Below, in pieces: positions 48,501 to 56,470 of a DNA stretch of 56,470 bases. The DNA comes from Secundilactobacillus paracollinoides DSM 15502 = JCM 11969 (GTDB lineage: Bacteria > Bacillota > Bacilli > Lactobacillales > Lactobacillaceae). The position numbers and the translations under genes are program-made. Position 1 is the stretch's first letter; each line of letters opens with the position of its first letter. The stretch is from positions 1 to 56,470 of the forward strand of contig NZ_BBAG01000016.1 of assembly GCF_001311135.1 (NCBI RefSeq), written 5' to 3'. The notes beneath the pieces are model-generated. The model did not search any database. It saw only the letters and a list, made by a program, of their open reading frames with translations, and was not told where the DNA came from.

Positions 48501-49061
48501 TTATTCATTGTCGGCTTCAATCAAGCCGTAGCGCCCATCATTACGACGGTACACAATGTTGACGCCATCGGTTTCAGCGTCTTCATAGATAAAGAAGTCG
48601 TGCCCCAGCATGTCCATTTGAAGGATAGCTTCCTCGTTATCCATTGGTTTCAAAGAGACCCGCTTTGTCCGAACAACCTCTAACTTGGATTCTTCATCCG
48701 TTGTTTCAGCAGCGGCTGCTTCACTCGGTGTAAATTCAAAGTTCTTAAAGCCTTTTTCACGAGATTTGCGGTTCACCTTGGTCTTGTACTTGCGAATCTG
48801 ACGCTCAAGTTTGTCGGTGACCAAACCGATACTAGCATACAGATCTGGTGAAGTTTCTTCGGCTCTCAACGTTAAATAAGGTAGCGGAATCGTAACTTCC
48901 ACCTTTGAATCCTTATTTTGATAAACCTTTAAATTAACGTGAGCAGTCGAATCAACGCTTTGCTCAAAGTACTTTTCAAGCTTACTGATCCGTTTTTGAA
49001 CGTAGTCGCGAATGGATTGGGTAACCTCGATGTTTTCTCCACGAATATTGAATGTGAGCAT
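48501..49061 (-). CDS. hpf: Ribosome hibernation-promoting factor, long form
   Basis: Long HPF dimerises 70S ribosomes into 100S particles in stationary phase. The 186-residue protein has an N-terminal S30AE domain (MLTFNIRGENIEVTQSIRDYVQKRISKLEKYF, VNLKVYQNKDSKVEVTI, LTLRAEETSPDLYASI), a linker, and the C-terminal dimerisation domain (LEVVRTKRVSLKPMDNEEAILQMDMLGHDFFIYEDAETD). I chose ATG 49061, behind GGGAGAG; an in-frame upstream extension is not HPF-like. It is upstream of secA in the common comFC-hpf-secA order. A TTGTTA-17-TATAAT promoter with a cre-like spacer precedes it. Confidence 0.96.
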   Translation of the reverse strand: MLTFNIRGENIEVTQSIRDYVQKRISKLEKYFEQSVDSTAHVNLKVYQNKDSKVEVTIPLPYLTLRAEETSPDLYASIGLVTDKLERQIRKYKTKVNRKSREKGFKNFEFTPSEAAAAETTDEESKLEVVRTKRVSLKPMDNEEAILQMDMLGHDFFIYEDAETDGVNIVYRRNDGRYGLIEADNE

Positions 49062-49142
49062 AGAACTTCTCTCCCTTCCACACAAACAAAAGCTAATTTA
49101 AGCAAGTATGTTAACTCAGCTTAATGTTGTTTTGTTATATTT

Positions 49143-49171
49143 ATTATAAATGAAAACGCTACAATTAACAA
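49143..49171 (-). promoter_or_regulatory. hpf promoter with cre-like spacer
   Basis: Minus strand TTGTTA, 17 bp, TATAAT. The spacer contains TGTAGCGTTTTCA (49151-49163). This equals a CcpA cre (TGTAAGCGTTTTCA) minus one A, so it is either a degenerate cre or another single-base loss. It overlaps the end region of comFC. Confidence 0.68.
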
Positions 49172-49187
49172 TGAATTGCATAAAAAT

Positions 49188-49874
49188 TTATCCGTGAGCA
49201 AGTGTCAACCCATGCACTTCAGCCGCCCCTGCTTCGGCTAACAAATGTGCTGCAAACCTTATCGTAGTGCCAGTTGTGTAGATGTCATCCACCAGTAAAA
49301 TACGCTGATTGACGCACTTGTTTTTTTGCTCAATATTTAATTTAAACGGTTGTGGTGTCCGTAATCGCTCTTGGCGGGACTTACTCGATTGCGGTTGTTG
49401 CTTTTAACTAGTCGCCGTGGTGAGCAGTTCGGCAACCTGCACGTCCTCAAGAAACCCAGCCACCTGATTAAACCCGCGCGACGCTAACGTGGTCGGGTGA
49501 ATCGGAATGGGCACAACCAGATCAGGAGTTGCGCGTCTAATGGCCGTTTTAAACGCCTCTTGAAAAACATGCCTGAGCCTGTAATCGCCGCGAAATTTAT
49601 ATTGCAGCATAAAATCCTGCAGCGCATCATTGTAAGTAAATAAGGCTTGATTGACAAAGGGTGAACTGGCTGGCCACCGCAAACAATCGCCACAAACATC
49701 GGTGTCTCCCTGTTGGCGGCCGCACTTAGGACACCGGTTCACTAGATCAATGACCGAAAATCGGCGCCAACACCGCTGACAAGTTGCCGGGACCTTTAGC
49801 GGACGAAACGACAGCAGCGTTGTCAAACTGATTGGTGCAGTCAGCGGCGTCCCGCATAGTAAACAAGCGCTCAT
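49188..49874 (-). CDS. comFC: ComFC-type phosphoribosyltransferase protein with in-frame stop
   Basis: ComFC is needed for DNA uptake in competence. The N-terminal zinc region (CLLCGTP, CQRCWRRFS, CPKCGRQ, CGDCLRW) and KFRGDYRLRHVF, then VVPIPIHPTTLASRGFNQ, are normal. After ELLTTATS the frame meets TAA (49404-49406), then continues in the same frame with KQQPQSSKSRQERLRTPQPF and the PRPP-binding loop RILLVDDIYTTGTT. The final stop is at 49188 (228 codons). This is a nonsense codon, unlike the one-base losses elsewhere in the window. Either the gene is split, losing its PRT loop, or the base is wrong. It adjoins comFA. Confidence 0.85.
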
Positions 49875-51174
49875 TTAAGTCCCCTCCTGTGTCGTCAGTC
49901 GTTTCGCCTTTCGATTCACGAATTCGATCTGCTGCTGCGCACGACGAATCGTGCCCGTTTTGGCCGTGACAAAAAATTGAACTAGGCCTTCTGGTGCCTG
50001 GGCACTTCGCCCCACCCGACCCGCAATTTGAACAAGGGCCGCTGTTGAAAACACCCGATCATCCGCCCCCAGAACAAACACGTCAATGTCGGGAAAAGTA
50101 ACCCCACGCTCCAAAATTGTCGTAGTCAATAAAAAGTCAATCTGACCATCGCGCATTTGCTGCACCTTTACGTGTCGTTCAGGGTCTGCCGAATAGACTG
50201 TGACCGCCTTTTCATTTGCAAATTGGGCTTCAATGGCTGCCGCAATCGGGGCAAGATCAGCAATGTGCGGCACGAAGAATAGAAAGCGCCTGTGCGCAAC
50301 AAACGCCGCCTTTAGTTGGCGCACAACAACGGTTGGCAATTGATGCTGCGCTAATTTCTTACGCCATTGGCCTACCGGCAGATAGCTCACTTGCAGCTCA
50401 TGTCGTTTCACCTGCCGCAGCAGTTGTCGATTGGTGTTGCGGTGAGATAAAGCGCCGCGCCGGCCGTTTTTTTGGCCTGCTGAACAGCAAAATGCAATCC
50501 CGGGTCTGCCGCATACGGAAAGGCGTCCACCTCGTCGATCACTAAAACATCAAAAGCATGGTAGAATCGAAGCAGTTGGTGGGTGGTACAAATCGTCAGT
50601 TGGCAGTAGCGATAATCGTCTGGCATATCTCCATAAAGCACCACTTGGTCCGTGGTTGAAAAGGCCTGTTTTAGTCGCGGTGCGAGTTCCAAACAAACAT
50701 CGACACGCGGTGACGCAATGGCCACTCGCAGACCGTTAGCAATCGCCCAGGCGATCCCTTCAAAGAGCATTTCAGTCTTGCCAGCACCAGTAACCGACCA
50801 CATCAGGTGATCTTCTCTGGACTTAAAATACTGGCGGATCTGGCTGCTGCACCCAGCTTGTAATGGCGTTAACTGACCGGTCCAAGTCAACGGTGCGGTC
50901 ATTTCTGGAAACGATTCGGCTCGGGCAAAGAACACAGGTTGTCAGTCGACCGCATCCGTCCTAGCTGGATACAGTTACCACAGTAACAGCTGCCGTCCGG
51001 CAATTGCGTTTCACGACGATCAATGGGCTGCCCACAGCGCTGACATTGGGCGTGCTTGTCGGTCAGTAAAATTGCTGGCCGCCGTTCCAGCGTTGGCAAC
51101 TGAGCTAGTGATTCTGGTAAGTCAGATTCAGGCATCTGCCGACCATAGAGTTGATTGAGTTCTTGAATAAGCAT
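49875..51174 (-). CDS. comFA: Competence DNA-uptake helicase ComFA (two frame breaks)
   Basis: ComFA is a DEAD-like ATPase that helps pull single-stranded DNA through the membrane during transformation. Visible are a zinc cluster (CQRCGQPI...CYCGNC), Walker A TGAGKTEML, motif II DEVDAFPY, motif III TATPID, then LLTTTILERGVTFP and QIAGRVGRSAQAPEG. The frame breaks near 50935-50938 (one T, CFFARAESFP) and near 50425-50428 (one A, IDKLLRQVKRHELQ). Repair gives 433 residues. ATG 51174 follows GGGAGG. It is divergent from yigZ and 1 bp before comFC. ComFC carries an in-frame stop, so competence may be impaired. Confidence 0.92.
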
Positions 51175-51226
51175 GACGACCTCCCTTATTACCCTTAACT
51201 ACGATAGAAAAGAAGGATTTGATTGA

Positions 51227-51883
51227 ATGAATTCAGATTATTTAACAATTAAGCACTCCGGACAAAACGAGATTGAAATCAAAAAGTCTCGGTTTGTTTG
51301 TACGGTTGGCCGCGTGACTTCTAAAGAAGAGGCAGACGCCTTCATCCAAGATGTGCGTGAGGCTAATCCTAAGGCGACGCACAATTGTTTTGCTTACATG
51401 ACTGGTCAAAATGATGACCTCCAGCGAGAAAGTGACGACGGCGAACCCTCTGGAACAGCTGGCATCCCCATCCTTGAAGTGTTAAAAACGATGCACCTTC
51501 ACGATGTTTGTGCCGTTGTGACCCGTTACTTCGGCGGTATCAAACTCGGTGCTGGTGGCCTCATCCGGGCTTACAGTAACGCAACTTCAAGGGCCATCGA
51601 ACAAGTCGGCCTCGTTAAAAAGGTGCTGCAAAAAGATCTGACGATGACCGTGTCATACGCCGATTTTGATAAGCTCAGTTATTTTCTCACCCAGCAATCA
51701 ATTCCCGTTGTGGATACGTCTTATGCGACAGATGTCACCGTTAAGATTGCGGTGGATCTTGACGCTATTGATGCCGTTCAGACTGAAATCACGAATCGCC
51801 TTGCTGGCAACGTGCGTATTATCGCAGGGGACGAGCATTATAACGAGGTTGACGTGCGACTTATGAGCAATAGCGACCGTTAG
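51227..51883 (+). CDS. yigZ: YigZ/IMPACT family protein
   Basis: A 218-residue YigZ-type protein with an IMPACT N-terminal domain, function unsettled (linked to translation regulation). Conserved KKSRFVCTVGRV, ATHNCFAYMTG, ESDDGEPSGTAGIPIL and VVTRYFGGIKLGAGGLIRAYS are present; the C-terminal DUF1949 part is intact (SYFLTQQSIPVVDT...). ATG 51227 follows AAGGA. It is divergent from comFA and precedes an acyltransferase; in Bacillus the relative yvyE also sits by the comF/tagO region. Confidence 0.93.
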   Translation: MNSDYLTIKHSGQNEIEIKKSRFVCTVGRVTSKEEADAFIQDVREANPKATHNCFAYMTGQNDDLQRESDDGEPSGTAGIPILEVLKTMHLHDVCAVVTRYFGGIKLGAGGLIRAYSNATSRAIEQVGLVKKVLQKDLTMTVSYADFDKLSYFLTQQSIPVVDTSYATDVTVKIAVDLDAIDAVQTEITNRLAGNVRIIAGDEHYNEVDVRLMSNSDR

Positions 51884-51984
51884 TATTAATGAACCGAATG
51901 ACCTTTTTCGTTTTTTAGGTTTCACGAGCTTACAAACTTATGTAGAATTAAATCTAAACTGATACTAGATTGGAAGTCTTATCC

Positions 51985-53059
51985 GTGGATGCGATCCTAC
52001 TCCTTATTGTCCTGGTCTTTATCGTCAGCCTCCGCCCAAACCTGCGCGGCCCCTCACCTGACTATCTCAACCGAACAACCACCGCGAGTATTAATGGTCT
52101 CTTTTTGATGCTTGTCTTATTCAGCCATCTTGTCACCTACATGCCGCCGATGCAGCATTGGTCAACACTCACGAATCTTTGGATGGCCCACTAAGGGTGA
52201 GCTGATTGTCACCACGTTCCTATTCTTTTCAGGATACGGCGTGATGGTTCAACTTCAAAAACGTGGTCCTGCCTATCTTGAGACATTTCCTGTTAAACGG
52301 ATTTTATTTACCTGGCTAAAATTTGCTGTGGCAGTCACAATTTATCTTGTCTTGTCGGTTGCGATGGCGATTCCCTTTCCGCCTGGCAGAATCGTCCTCG
52401 CCTATCTGGGGTTGGCAACGATTGGCAACAGTAGCTGGTACATCTTTGCAATTCTGCTCATGTATGCGCTGACCTACGTGGCATTTAAACTTGCACCTGG
52501 TCAGCCAAATCGGGCGATCATACTGCTGTTCATCGGCACAAGCTGCTACTTAGTCATTGCGGTTAAACAGCTGCCGCCCTGGTATGCTGAAACGATTTTT
52601 AGCTATTTAGGCGGCGTGTTGTTTGCACGATACCATGAGCCCATTGAAAAACGATTAACATCCTCTTGGGGGCATTACTGGCTCCTGTTTTTATGGACGT
52701 TTAGTCTCTTTTGCGGGTTCTATATCTTATGTGCAATAACGCCCTATCGTTGGCTATTTTTTATTAGTTATCAATTTGCAGCCATCTGTTTTCCGCTATT
52801 ATTCGTTTTCCTTGCAATGAAAACAACCATTCGAGCGCCGTTCTATCGCTACGTTGGCGGCACAGCAATGTTCTCGATTTACATGTTGCAGCGGTTGCCA
52901 ATGATTCTCGGCCGTCACACCGTCCTTGCTCATCAACCGGTACGCTACTTCTGCTTTGTTTTAGTGAGCACGTTGTTCCTTGGCTGGGTGTTTGACCAGT
53001 TGGTTGGCCGTTTTTTGCAGCGACTTGTGGGCAAGCGCGCTTCAGTTTCGGTTAAATAA
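51985..53059 (+). CDS. Acyltransferase-3-like membrane protein (one frame break)
   Basis: A membrane protein of about 358 residues with about ten hydrophobic helices, resembling the acyltransferase-3/OafA family. The N-terminal TTASINGLFLMLVLFSHLV contains the conserved helix with the putative active-site His (FSH). ELIVTTFLFFSGYGVMVQLQKRG follows, then WYIFAILLMYALTY and SYLGGVLFARYHEP. I prefer GTG 51985 (eight bases after GGAAG) to the TTG 15 bp upstream. The frame breaks near 52188-52193 (AHQ/KGELIVTT), requiring two bases added or one removed. It probably O-acylates a wall or exopolysaccharide sugar; the substrate is unknown. Confidence 0.78.
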
Positions 53060-53078
53060 CGGCTCAATTAGAGGATAG

Positions 53079-53130
53079 AAAAGGATGCCAAATCATTATC
53101 CGGTTGGATTTTGATTTGGCATCCTTTTTT
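53079..53130. terminator. Bidirectional terminator between acyltransferase and tagO
   Basis: A perfect 17-bp stem AAAAGGATGCCAAATCA / TGATTTGGCATCCTTTT with a 16-nt loop; T7 on plus, A4 on the left. It serves the acyltransferase (plus) and, beyond an R1 repeat, tagO (minus). Confidence 0.92.
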
Positions 53131-53184
53131 TGGTTTTTCTTATATGATCCTAAAAGACTCAGACGTCTTATCTTTCTTGGCCAC

Positions 53185-53265
53185 CTTGTCAAAACCGGTT
53201 TGCAGGGCACGGGGTGGACGTTTAACGGACTTTGGCAAACAATTCAGGTCAGGGATTTTCTGCCC
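53185..53265 (-). repeat. R1 repeat, degenerate extra arm
   Basis: GCAGGGCACGGGG, GTTTAACGGACTTTGGCAAA and ATTCAGG-TCAGGGATTTTCTGCC imitate the arms of the following R1, with several differences. It is a decayed duplicate of the kind seen at 44381-44496. Confidence 0.6.
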
Positions 53266-53310
53266 CTCGACCCAGACTATTTTTTTATGCTGTCGTTCTC
53301 GGCCACTGTG

Positions 53311-53428
53311 CCGAAACGAGTTCCGCACGGGGCTAACGTGTAACGGACTCTGGCAAAAAAATCCAGACCCGGGATTTTCTGCCAGAGTCCGTTACACACC
53401 GCCCCTAACCCGCCTTGCTCCACTCTCT
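53311..53428 (-). repeat. R1 repeat downstream of tagO
   Basis: GAGT/ACTC basal stem (a covarying variant), loop GGA/GGA, then GC/GC with an unpaired AAGGCGGGTTAG on one side, GGGGC/GCCCC, loop GGT/GTTA, GTGTAACGGACTCTGGC with its complement, and an apical AAAATCC/GGATTTT loop. The tagO stop is TAG in TAGAGAGTGGAGC. Confidence 0.87.
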
Positions 53429-54521
53429 AATGCGAGTTCTTCGACGTCGTATTCTTAACCATCTTATTGATCCAATTCAACAACGGCTGGCGATTCTTTC
53501 CCACCAGACCGATTGCTTCAACGAAGAGTTCCAGACCAACTAAACTTGCAATCGTTAGGAAGATAGCGCCCCACAACGGGGAAATTGGATATAGTAATGA
53601 GATGAAGGCAAAAATCAAAGCGATGCCGTAGATGACCATCACCGTTTGCCGATGGGTCAATCCCAGCTGCATCAGTCGATGATGCAAATGGTGCTTATCC
53701 GCGTGTGAGATCGGCTGGCGATTCAACATCCGGCGCAGAATCGCGTACACGGTATCCGTAATTGGCACACCCAAAATGATCACTGGGATGATGACCGAAA
53801 TAAACGTCACGTTTTTCAGACCATACAGTGAAAAGACTGAGATCATAAACCCGATAAACAGGGAGCCTGTATCTCCTAAATAAATTCGCGCCGGGAAAAA
53901 GTTGTACGGGAGAAAGCCAACCATCGCAAAAACTAGCGCAAAAATACTGATGCTGACGAACGTATTAGCGACATTTAAGAAAAAGAACCCCGTGATCCCC
54001 ATCGTTGACAGTGCGATGATGCCCACACCATCAGCCAGCCCATCCAGGCCGTCGATCAAGTTAACCGCATTGGTAATCGCTAAGATCCAGATCCACGTCA
54101 CAGGTAAGCTCAGCCATCCAAGGGAAATGCTCCCGATAAATGGCAGCGTGATATGAATCATTTTTACCCCAGCAACAAAGTAAACTTCCAAAGCTGCAAG
54201 CGAAATTCCCAATACTTTTTGGCGAGGCTTCAATTCAAAAATGTCATCAATAATGCCCGTCAGGATGATGATACATTCTCCACCAAAGACGCCCCAAAGT
54301 TGTTTGGTGGGAATCTGTTGGCGTAATAAGAACACCGTTGCAAACGTGTACGCCAGGAAGATGGCTAAGCCCCCCATAGTTGGCATGGGTACTTTATTGA
54401 CTCGGCGAGCGTTGGGATTATCCACCGCCCCGACCCGAAATGCCAGCTTGCGGATGAACGGCGTCAAAATTGCCGCAAAGATCATCGTTGCAATTAAACT
54501 GACAATAATTTCGAACTTCAT
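53427..54521 (-). CDS. tagO: Undecaprenyl-phosphate GlcNAc-1-phosphate transferase TagO
   Basis: TagO starts wall teichoic acid synthesis by moving GlcNAc-1-P from UDP-GlcNAc to undecaprenyl phosphate. The 364-residue integral membrane protein (about ten helices) carries the MraY/WecA motifs DNPNARRVNKVPMPTMGG, NAVNLIDGLDGLADGV, FLPYNFFPARIYLGDTGSLFIGF and the HHLHHRLMQLGLTHRQTV loop. It starts at ATG 54521. The neighbourhood of tagO with yigZ and comFA is conserved in Firmicutes. An R1 repeat begins at the stop codon. Confidence 0.96.
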   Translation of the reverse strand: MKFEIIVSLIATMIFAAILTPFIRKLAFRVGAVDNPNARRVNKVPMPTMGGLAIFLAYTFATVFLLRQQIPTKQLWGVFGGECIIILTGIIDDIFELKPRQKVLGISLAALEVYFVAGVKMIHITLPFIGSISLGWLSLPVTWIWILAITNAVNLIDGLDGLADGVGIIALSTMGITGFFFLNVANTFVSISIFALVFAMVGFLPYNFFPARIYLGDTGSLFIGFMISVFSLYGLKNVTFISVIIPVIILGVPITDTVYAILRRMLNRQPISHADKHHLHHRLMQLGLTHRQTVMVIYGIALIFAFISLLYPISPLWGAIFLTIASLVGLELFVEAIGLVGKNRQPLLNWINKMVKNTTSKNSH

Positions 54522-54697
54522 AGCGTCTTCCTTTCTGTGAAATACTGTCTCCTATTATACAAATCGCTTTCAGTAAAGACAATCTTCCGAGAGATAAAAC
54601 TAAATAATATTAATTAATTTTTGAGCAAAGATGTTGACGTGATAACCTTTTTCACAATTGAAATCGCTATCTTCAACAACTGTTTATGACTATCTCC

Positions 54698-54726
54698 TTG
54701 ACTTTTTAACGAAAACTTATTATAAT
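54698..54726 (+). promoter_or_regulatory. lrgAB promoter
   Basis: TTGACT at 54698-54703, a 17-bp spacer and a perfect TATAAT at 54721-54726, 74 bp before the lrgA start. The leader includes the near-direct words TTGTGAAG and TTGTGAAAAG. An AAGGAG ribosome binding site precedes ATG 54800. Confidence 0.88.
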
Positions 54727-54799
54727 TGGCTTGTGAAGTGAAAGTGCTTTGCAAGTTTGTGAAAAGTGTTTTATATATTTTTGAAAGGAGTGTTTTTCC

Positions 54800-55246
54800 A
54801 TGGCAAGCAATCAACAAAGTGCCAATACAACGGAGGCTGAGCATGAACCAGCACCGATCTTACAACAAATGGCAATTTTTTCCTGCGTTCTGTTTGTGTC
54901 ATCATTAATTTCACCATTATTCCCAAAGTCATTTCCAGTGCCAACACCGGTTATTGGTTTGATTCTCATGTACGTTTTATTGGCATCACACGCGATTAAG
55001 CTTTACCAAGTTGAAAAGATGGCTGATTTCTTAATTAGTTTAATCGCCTTCTTATTCGTCCCATCTGGGGTGCAAATGGCTAATTCCCTTAACGTCTTCA
55101 CCGACGACGGTGCTTTGACTGGGGTTATGTTGATCGTTGTTATTATTTTAGCAACCATCATCTTGTTAGTCGTTATCGCTTACACTACTGCATGCTTCAT
55201 GTGGATCAGCCGTAAGGTCTTCCACAAGAGTACTGACGTTCAGTAG
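54800..55246 (+). CDS. lrgA: LrgA/CidA-family membrane protein
   Basis: A 148-residue LrgA-type protein with four hydrophobic helices (MAIFSCVLFVSSLISPLF, PTPVIGLILMYVLLAS, FLISLIAFLFVPSGVQM, GVMLIVVIILATIILLVVIAYTTACF). The PTPVIGLILMYVLL and FLFVPSGVQM segments are typical. LrgAB is described as an antiholin-like system in Staphylococcus; in Bacillus and Streptococcus homologues (PftAB, LrgAB) transport pyruvate. Here the pyruvate role seems plausible for a glycolytic fermenter, but the sequence does not decide. It is 37 bp before lrgB, under a strong promoter. Confidence 0.88.
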   Translation: MASNQQSANTTEAEHEPAPILQQMAIFSCVLFVSSLISPLFPKSFPVPTPVIGLILMYVLLASHAIKLYQVEKMADFLISLIAFLFVPSGVQMANSLNVFTDDGALTGVMLIVVIILATIILLVVIAYTTACFMWISRKVFHKSTDVQ

Positions 55247-55283
55247 GTTTCGATAGCTCTCAATATAGAAAGGATTGAGTTAA

Positions 55284-56047
55284 ATGACTTGGGTTAACTT
55301 TTTCGGTAATGCCTTAGACCCGAAAGTCGGTGGGATTGCCTTCTTCGGTATCTTCCTATCGCTCGTTGTCTTCTTAATTGGGCAATGGTTGTTCAAAATT
55401 AGTAATGGTTTCTTCTTATTCCAGCCTTTATTCGTTGGTATGGTTCTTGGTATTTTTGTTCTCTGGCTGTTGTCAAAATGGTTCGGTGTTTCACTGCCAA
55501 CATTCTACATGGCCGCATACAAGCCCGGTGGTGACATCTTATTCTGGTTCTTGAACCCTGCCACTATCGCGTTTGCCATTCCGCTATATCGTCGGAACGA
55601 TGTCTTCAAAAAGTTCTGGCTTGAAATTGTGCTATCATTAATCGTCGGGATGGTTATTTCATTGATCGTCATCTACTTCGTTGCCAAGCTGCTGGCCTGA
55701 ACAACACGATGATCTCATCAATGTTGCCACAAGCTGCTACCACTGCCGTCGCAATGCCGATTTCCGCCGCTGTTGGTGGGAACTCAGCCGTTACCGCAAT
55801 GGCATGTATCTTAAACGCCGTCTTGATCTACGCCTTAGCTGACTTCTTGATCAAGATCTTCCGTTTGAACAGCGACCCCGTTGGAGCAGGTTTAGGTTTA
55901 GGGACTGCCGGCCATACCGTTGGTTCTGCCAAAGCCGTTCAATTAGGTTCTGTCCAAGGTGCCATGGCTTCTATCGCGGTTGTTGTTATTTCAATCGTTG
56001 TTGATATCGTGGTTCCACCATTTGCATCAATGATGCACTTGTTCTAA
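55284..56047 (+). CDS. lrgB: LrgB-family membrane protein (one frame break)
   Basis: LrgB partner of LrgA; a 254-residue membrane protein after repair, with about seven or eight hydrophobic segments. Conserved blocks are PTFYMAAYKPGGDILFWFLNPATIAFAIPLYRR in the first half, then SMLPQAATTAVAMPISAAVGG and GLGLGTAGHTVGSAKA in the second. The frame breaks near 55695-55699; one G (GG to GGG) gives KLLGLNNTMISSMLP. ATG 55284 follows AAAGGA. With lrgA it is a two-gene operon ending in a hairpin terminator. Confidence 0.9.
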
Positions 56048-56073
56048 AATCGCATTTATTTGAACGAAACATT

Positions 56074-56103
56074 AGCCTCGGACTTCGGTTCGGGGCTTTT
56101 TTG
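56074..56103 (+). terminator. lrgAB terminator
   Basis: AGCCTCG pairs with CGGGGCT (one G.T), extended by GAC-TTCG-GTT, followed by T6, 26 bp after the lrgB stop. Confidence 0.87.
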
Positions 56104-56244
56104 TGGCCTTTTATCCCGCGCTATCTATCGAGATCAACGGTACCAATGCAAACTTAACGCCACCATAAAATCTGCTAACATTGCCTCCCCGCATAACCCA
56201 ACCGGTCGCTTGGTGACTGTTTGGGTTGGGTGGGTTAAATAGCG

Positions 56245-56350
56245 CTGACATGCCGCTACGTTCCATCGTTTGGCCCTGCAGGCTGAAGTGGGTCGCTCTG
56301 GGGAGCTATTGAATGTCTTGGCAGAAATTCAAGGATCTCCTAGGTCTCCC
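56245..56350 (+). repeat. R2 structured repeat, copy 3 (left half)
   Basis: CCCTGCAGGCTGAAGTGGGTCG, GGGGAGCTATTGAATGTCTT and GGCAGAAATTCAAGGATCTC match copies 1 and 2, then the sequence diverges near 56350. The closing right arm is missing from the window. It follows the lrgAB terminator. The remainder to 56470 shows nothing identifiable. Confidence 0.72.
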
Positions 56351-56470
56351 AACATTGCCCCCCACCTGAAGACGTCACACAACATCACTTTTTCATCCGG
56401 CGATGCGTCAAGTCCCCCAAGCCGATACAGTAGCTTTAAGTGCGCTAAGGCCCCCACTCCTCAAACAACG

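Noticed and set aside
54727-54799. Rex operator before lrgA
   Set aside because: The two TTGTGAA words are direct repeats and not the inverted TTGTGAAN4TTCACAA.

Overview
The window is a chromosomal segment of a low-to-mid-GC Gram-positive bacterium, almost certainly a Lactobacillaceae member close to the Lacticaseibacillus (casei-type) lineage. This rests on protein content and gene order: cggR-gap-pgk-tpiA-eno, rapZ-yvcK-whiA, secG-esterase-rnr-smpB, hprK-lgt-gpsA-trxB, phoPR-pst-phoU, hpf-secA-prfB, and comFA-comFC facing yigZ and tagO. No prophage, insertion sequence with a transposase, CRISPR array or rRNA operon is present. The species call is inference.

Layout. 1-2.9 kb: ung, pta, tsaE and a GNAT gene on the minus strand. 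3-4.1 kb: a LURP-one-like gene on plus, then a repeat-rich gap. 4.1-9.8 kb: secG, esterase, rnr and smpB, plus a ClC channel. 9.8-10.6 kb: a dense block of structured repeats. 10.6-16.4 kb: the glycolytic cggR operon with its operator. 16.6 kb: tRNA-Arg(CCG). 17.4 kb: CtsR-controlled clpP. 18.2-21 kb: rapZ-yvcK-whiA. 21.4-24 kb: a DUF308 protein, and a LysR regulator divergent from a YeiH-type exporter. 24.3-29.2 kb: uvrB-uvrA with an SOS-like box. 30-34.8 kb: yvlC/yvlD-like, hprK, lgt, gpsA, trxB. 35.4-44.1 kb: a MinJ-like protein, PhoPR and the Pst phosphate system with a Pho-box promoter. 44.7-49.1 kb: hpf, secA, prfB. 49.2-53 kb: the comF operon, yigZ and an acyltransferase. 53.4-54.5 kb: tagO. 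54.8-56 kb: lrgAB.

Two things stand out. First, 27 frame breaks in 18 genes, most of them essential or housekeeping genes. Twenty-two are restored by adding one base, often in a short homopolymer. This looks like consensus error, so I annotate those loci as single genes. The exception is prfB, whose break is the programmed RF2 frameshift.

Second, the gaps carry families of structured repeats. Family R1 (about 120-140 bp) is a long interrupted hairpin that begins at, or reads through, the stop codon of GNAT, LURP-like, smpB, uvrA, prfB and tagO. It also follows the eno terminator, and it is normally oriented with the upstream gene. It usually lies between the stop and the distal terminator, so it should be transcribed as a 3' UTR. 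Its basal stem shows compensatory changes between copies (GCGT/ACGC, GTGT/ACAC, GAGT/ACTC), and its internal loops change together. Family R2 is a branched palindromic element of about 150 bp, often followed by a third repeat, R3. R1 is my best candidate for an undescribed RNA-level element in this window.
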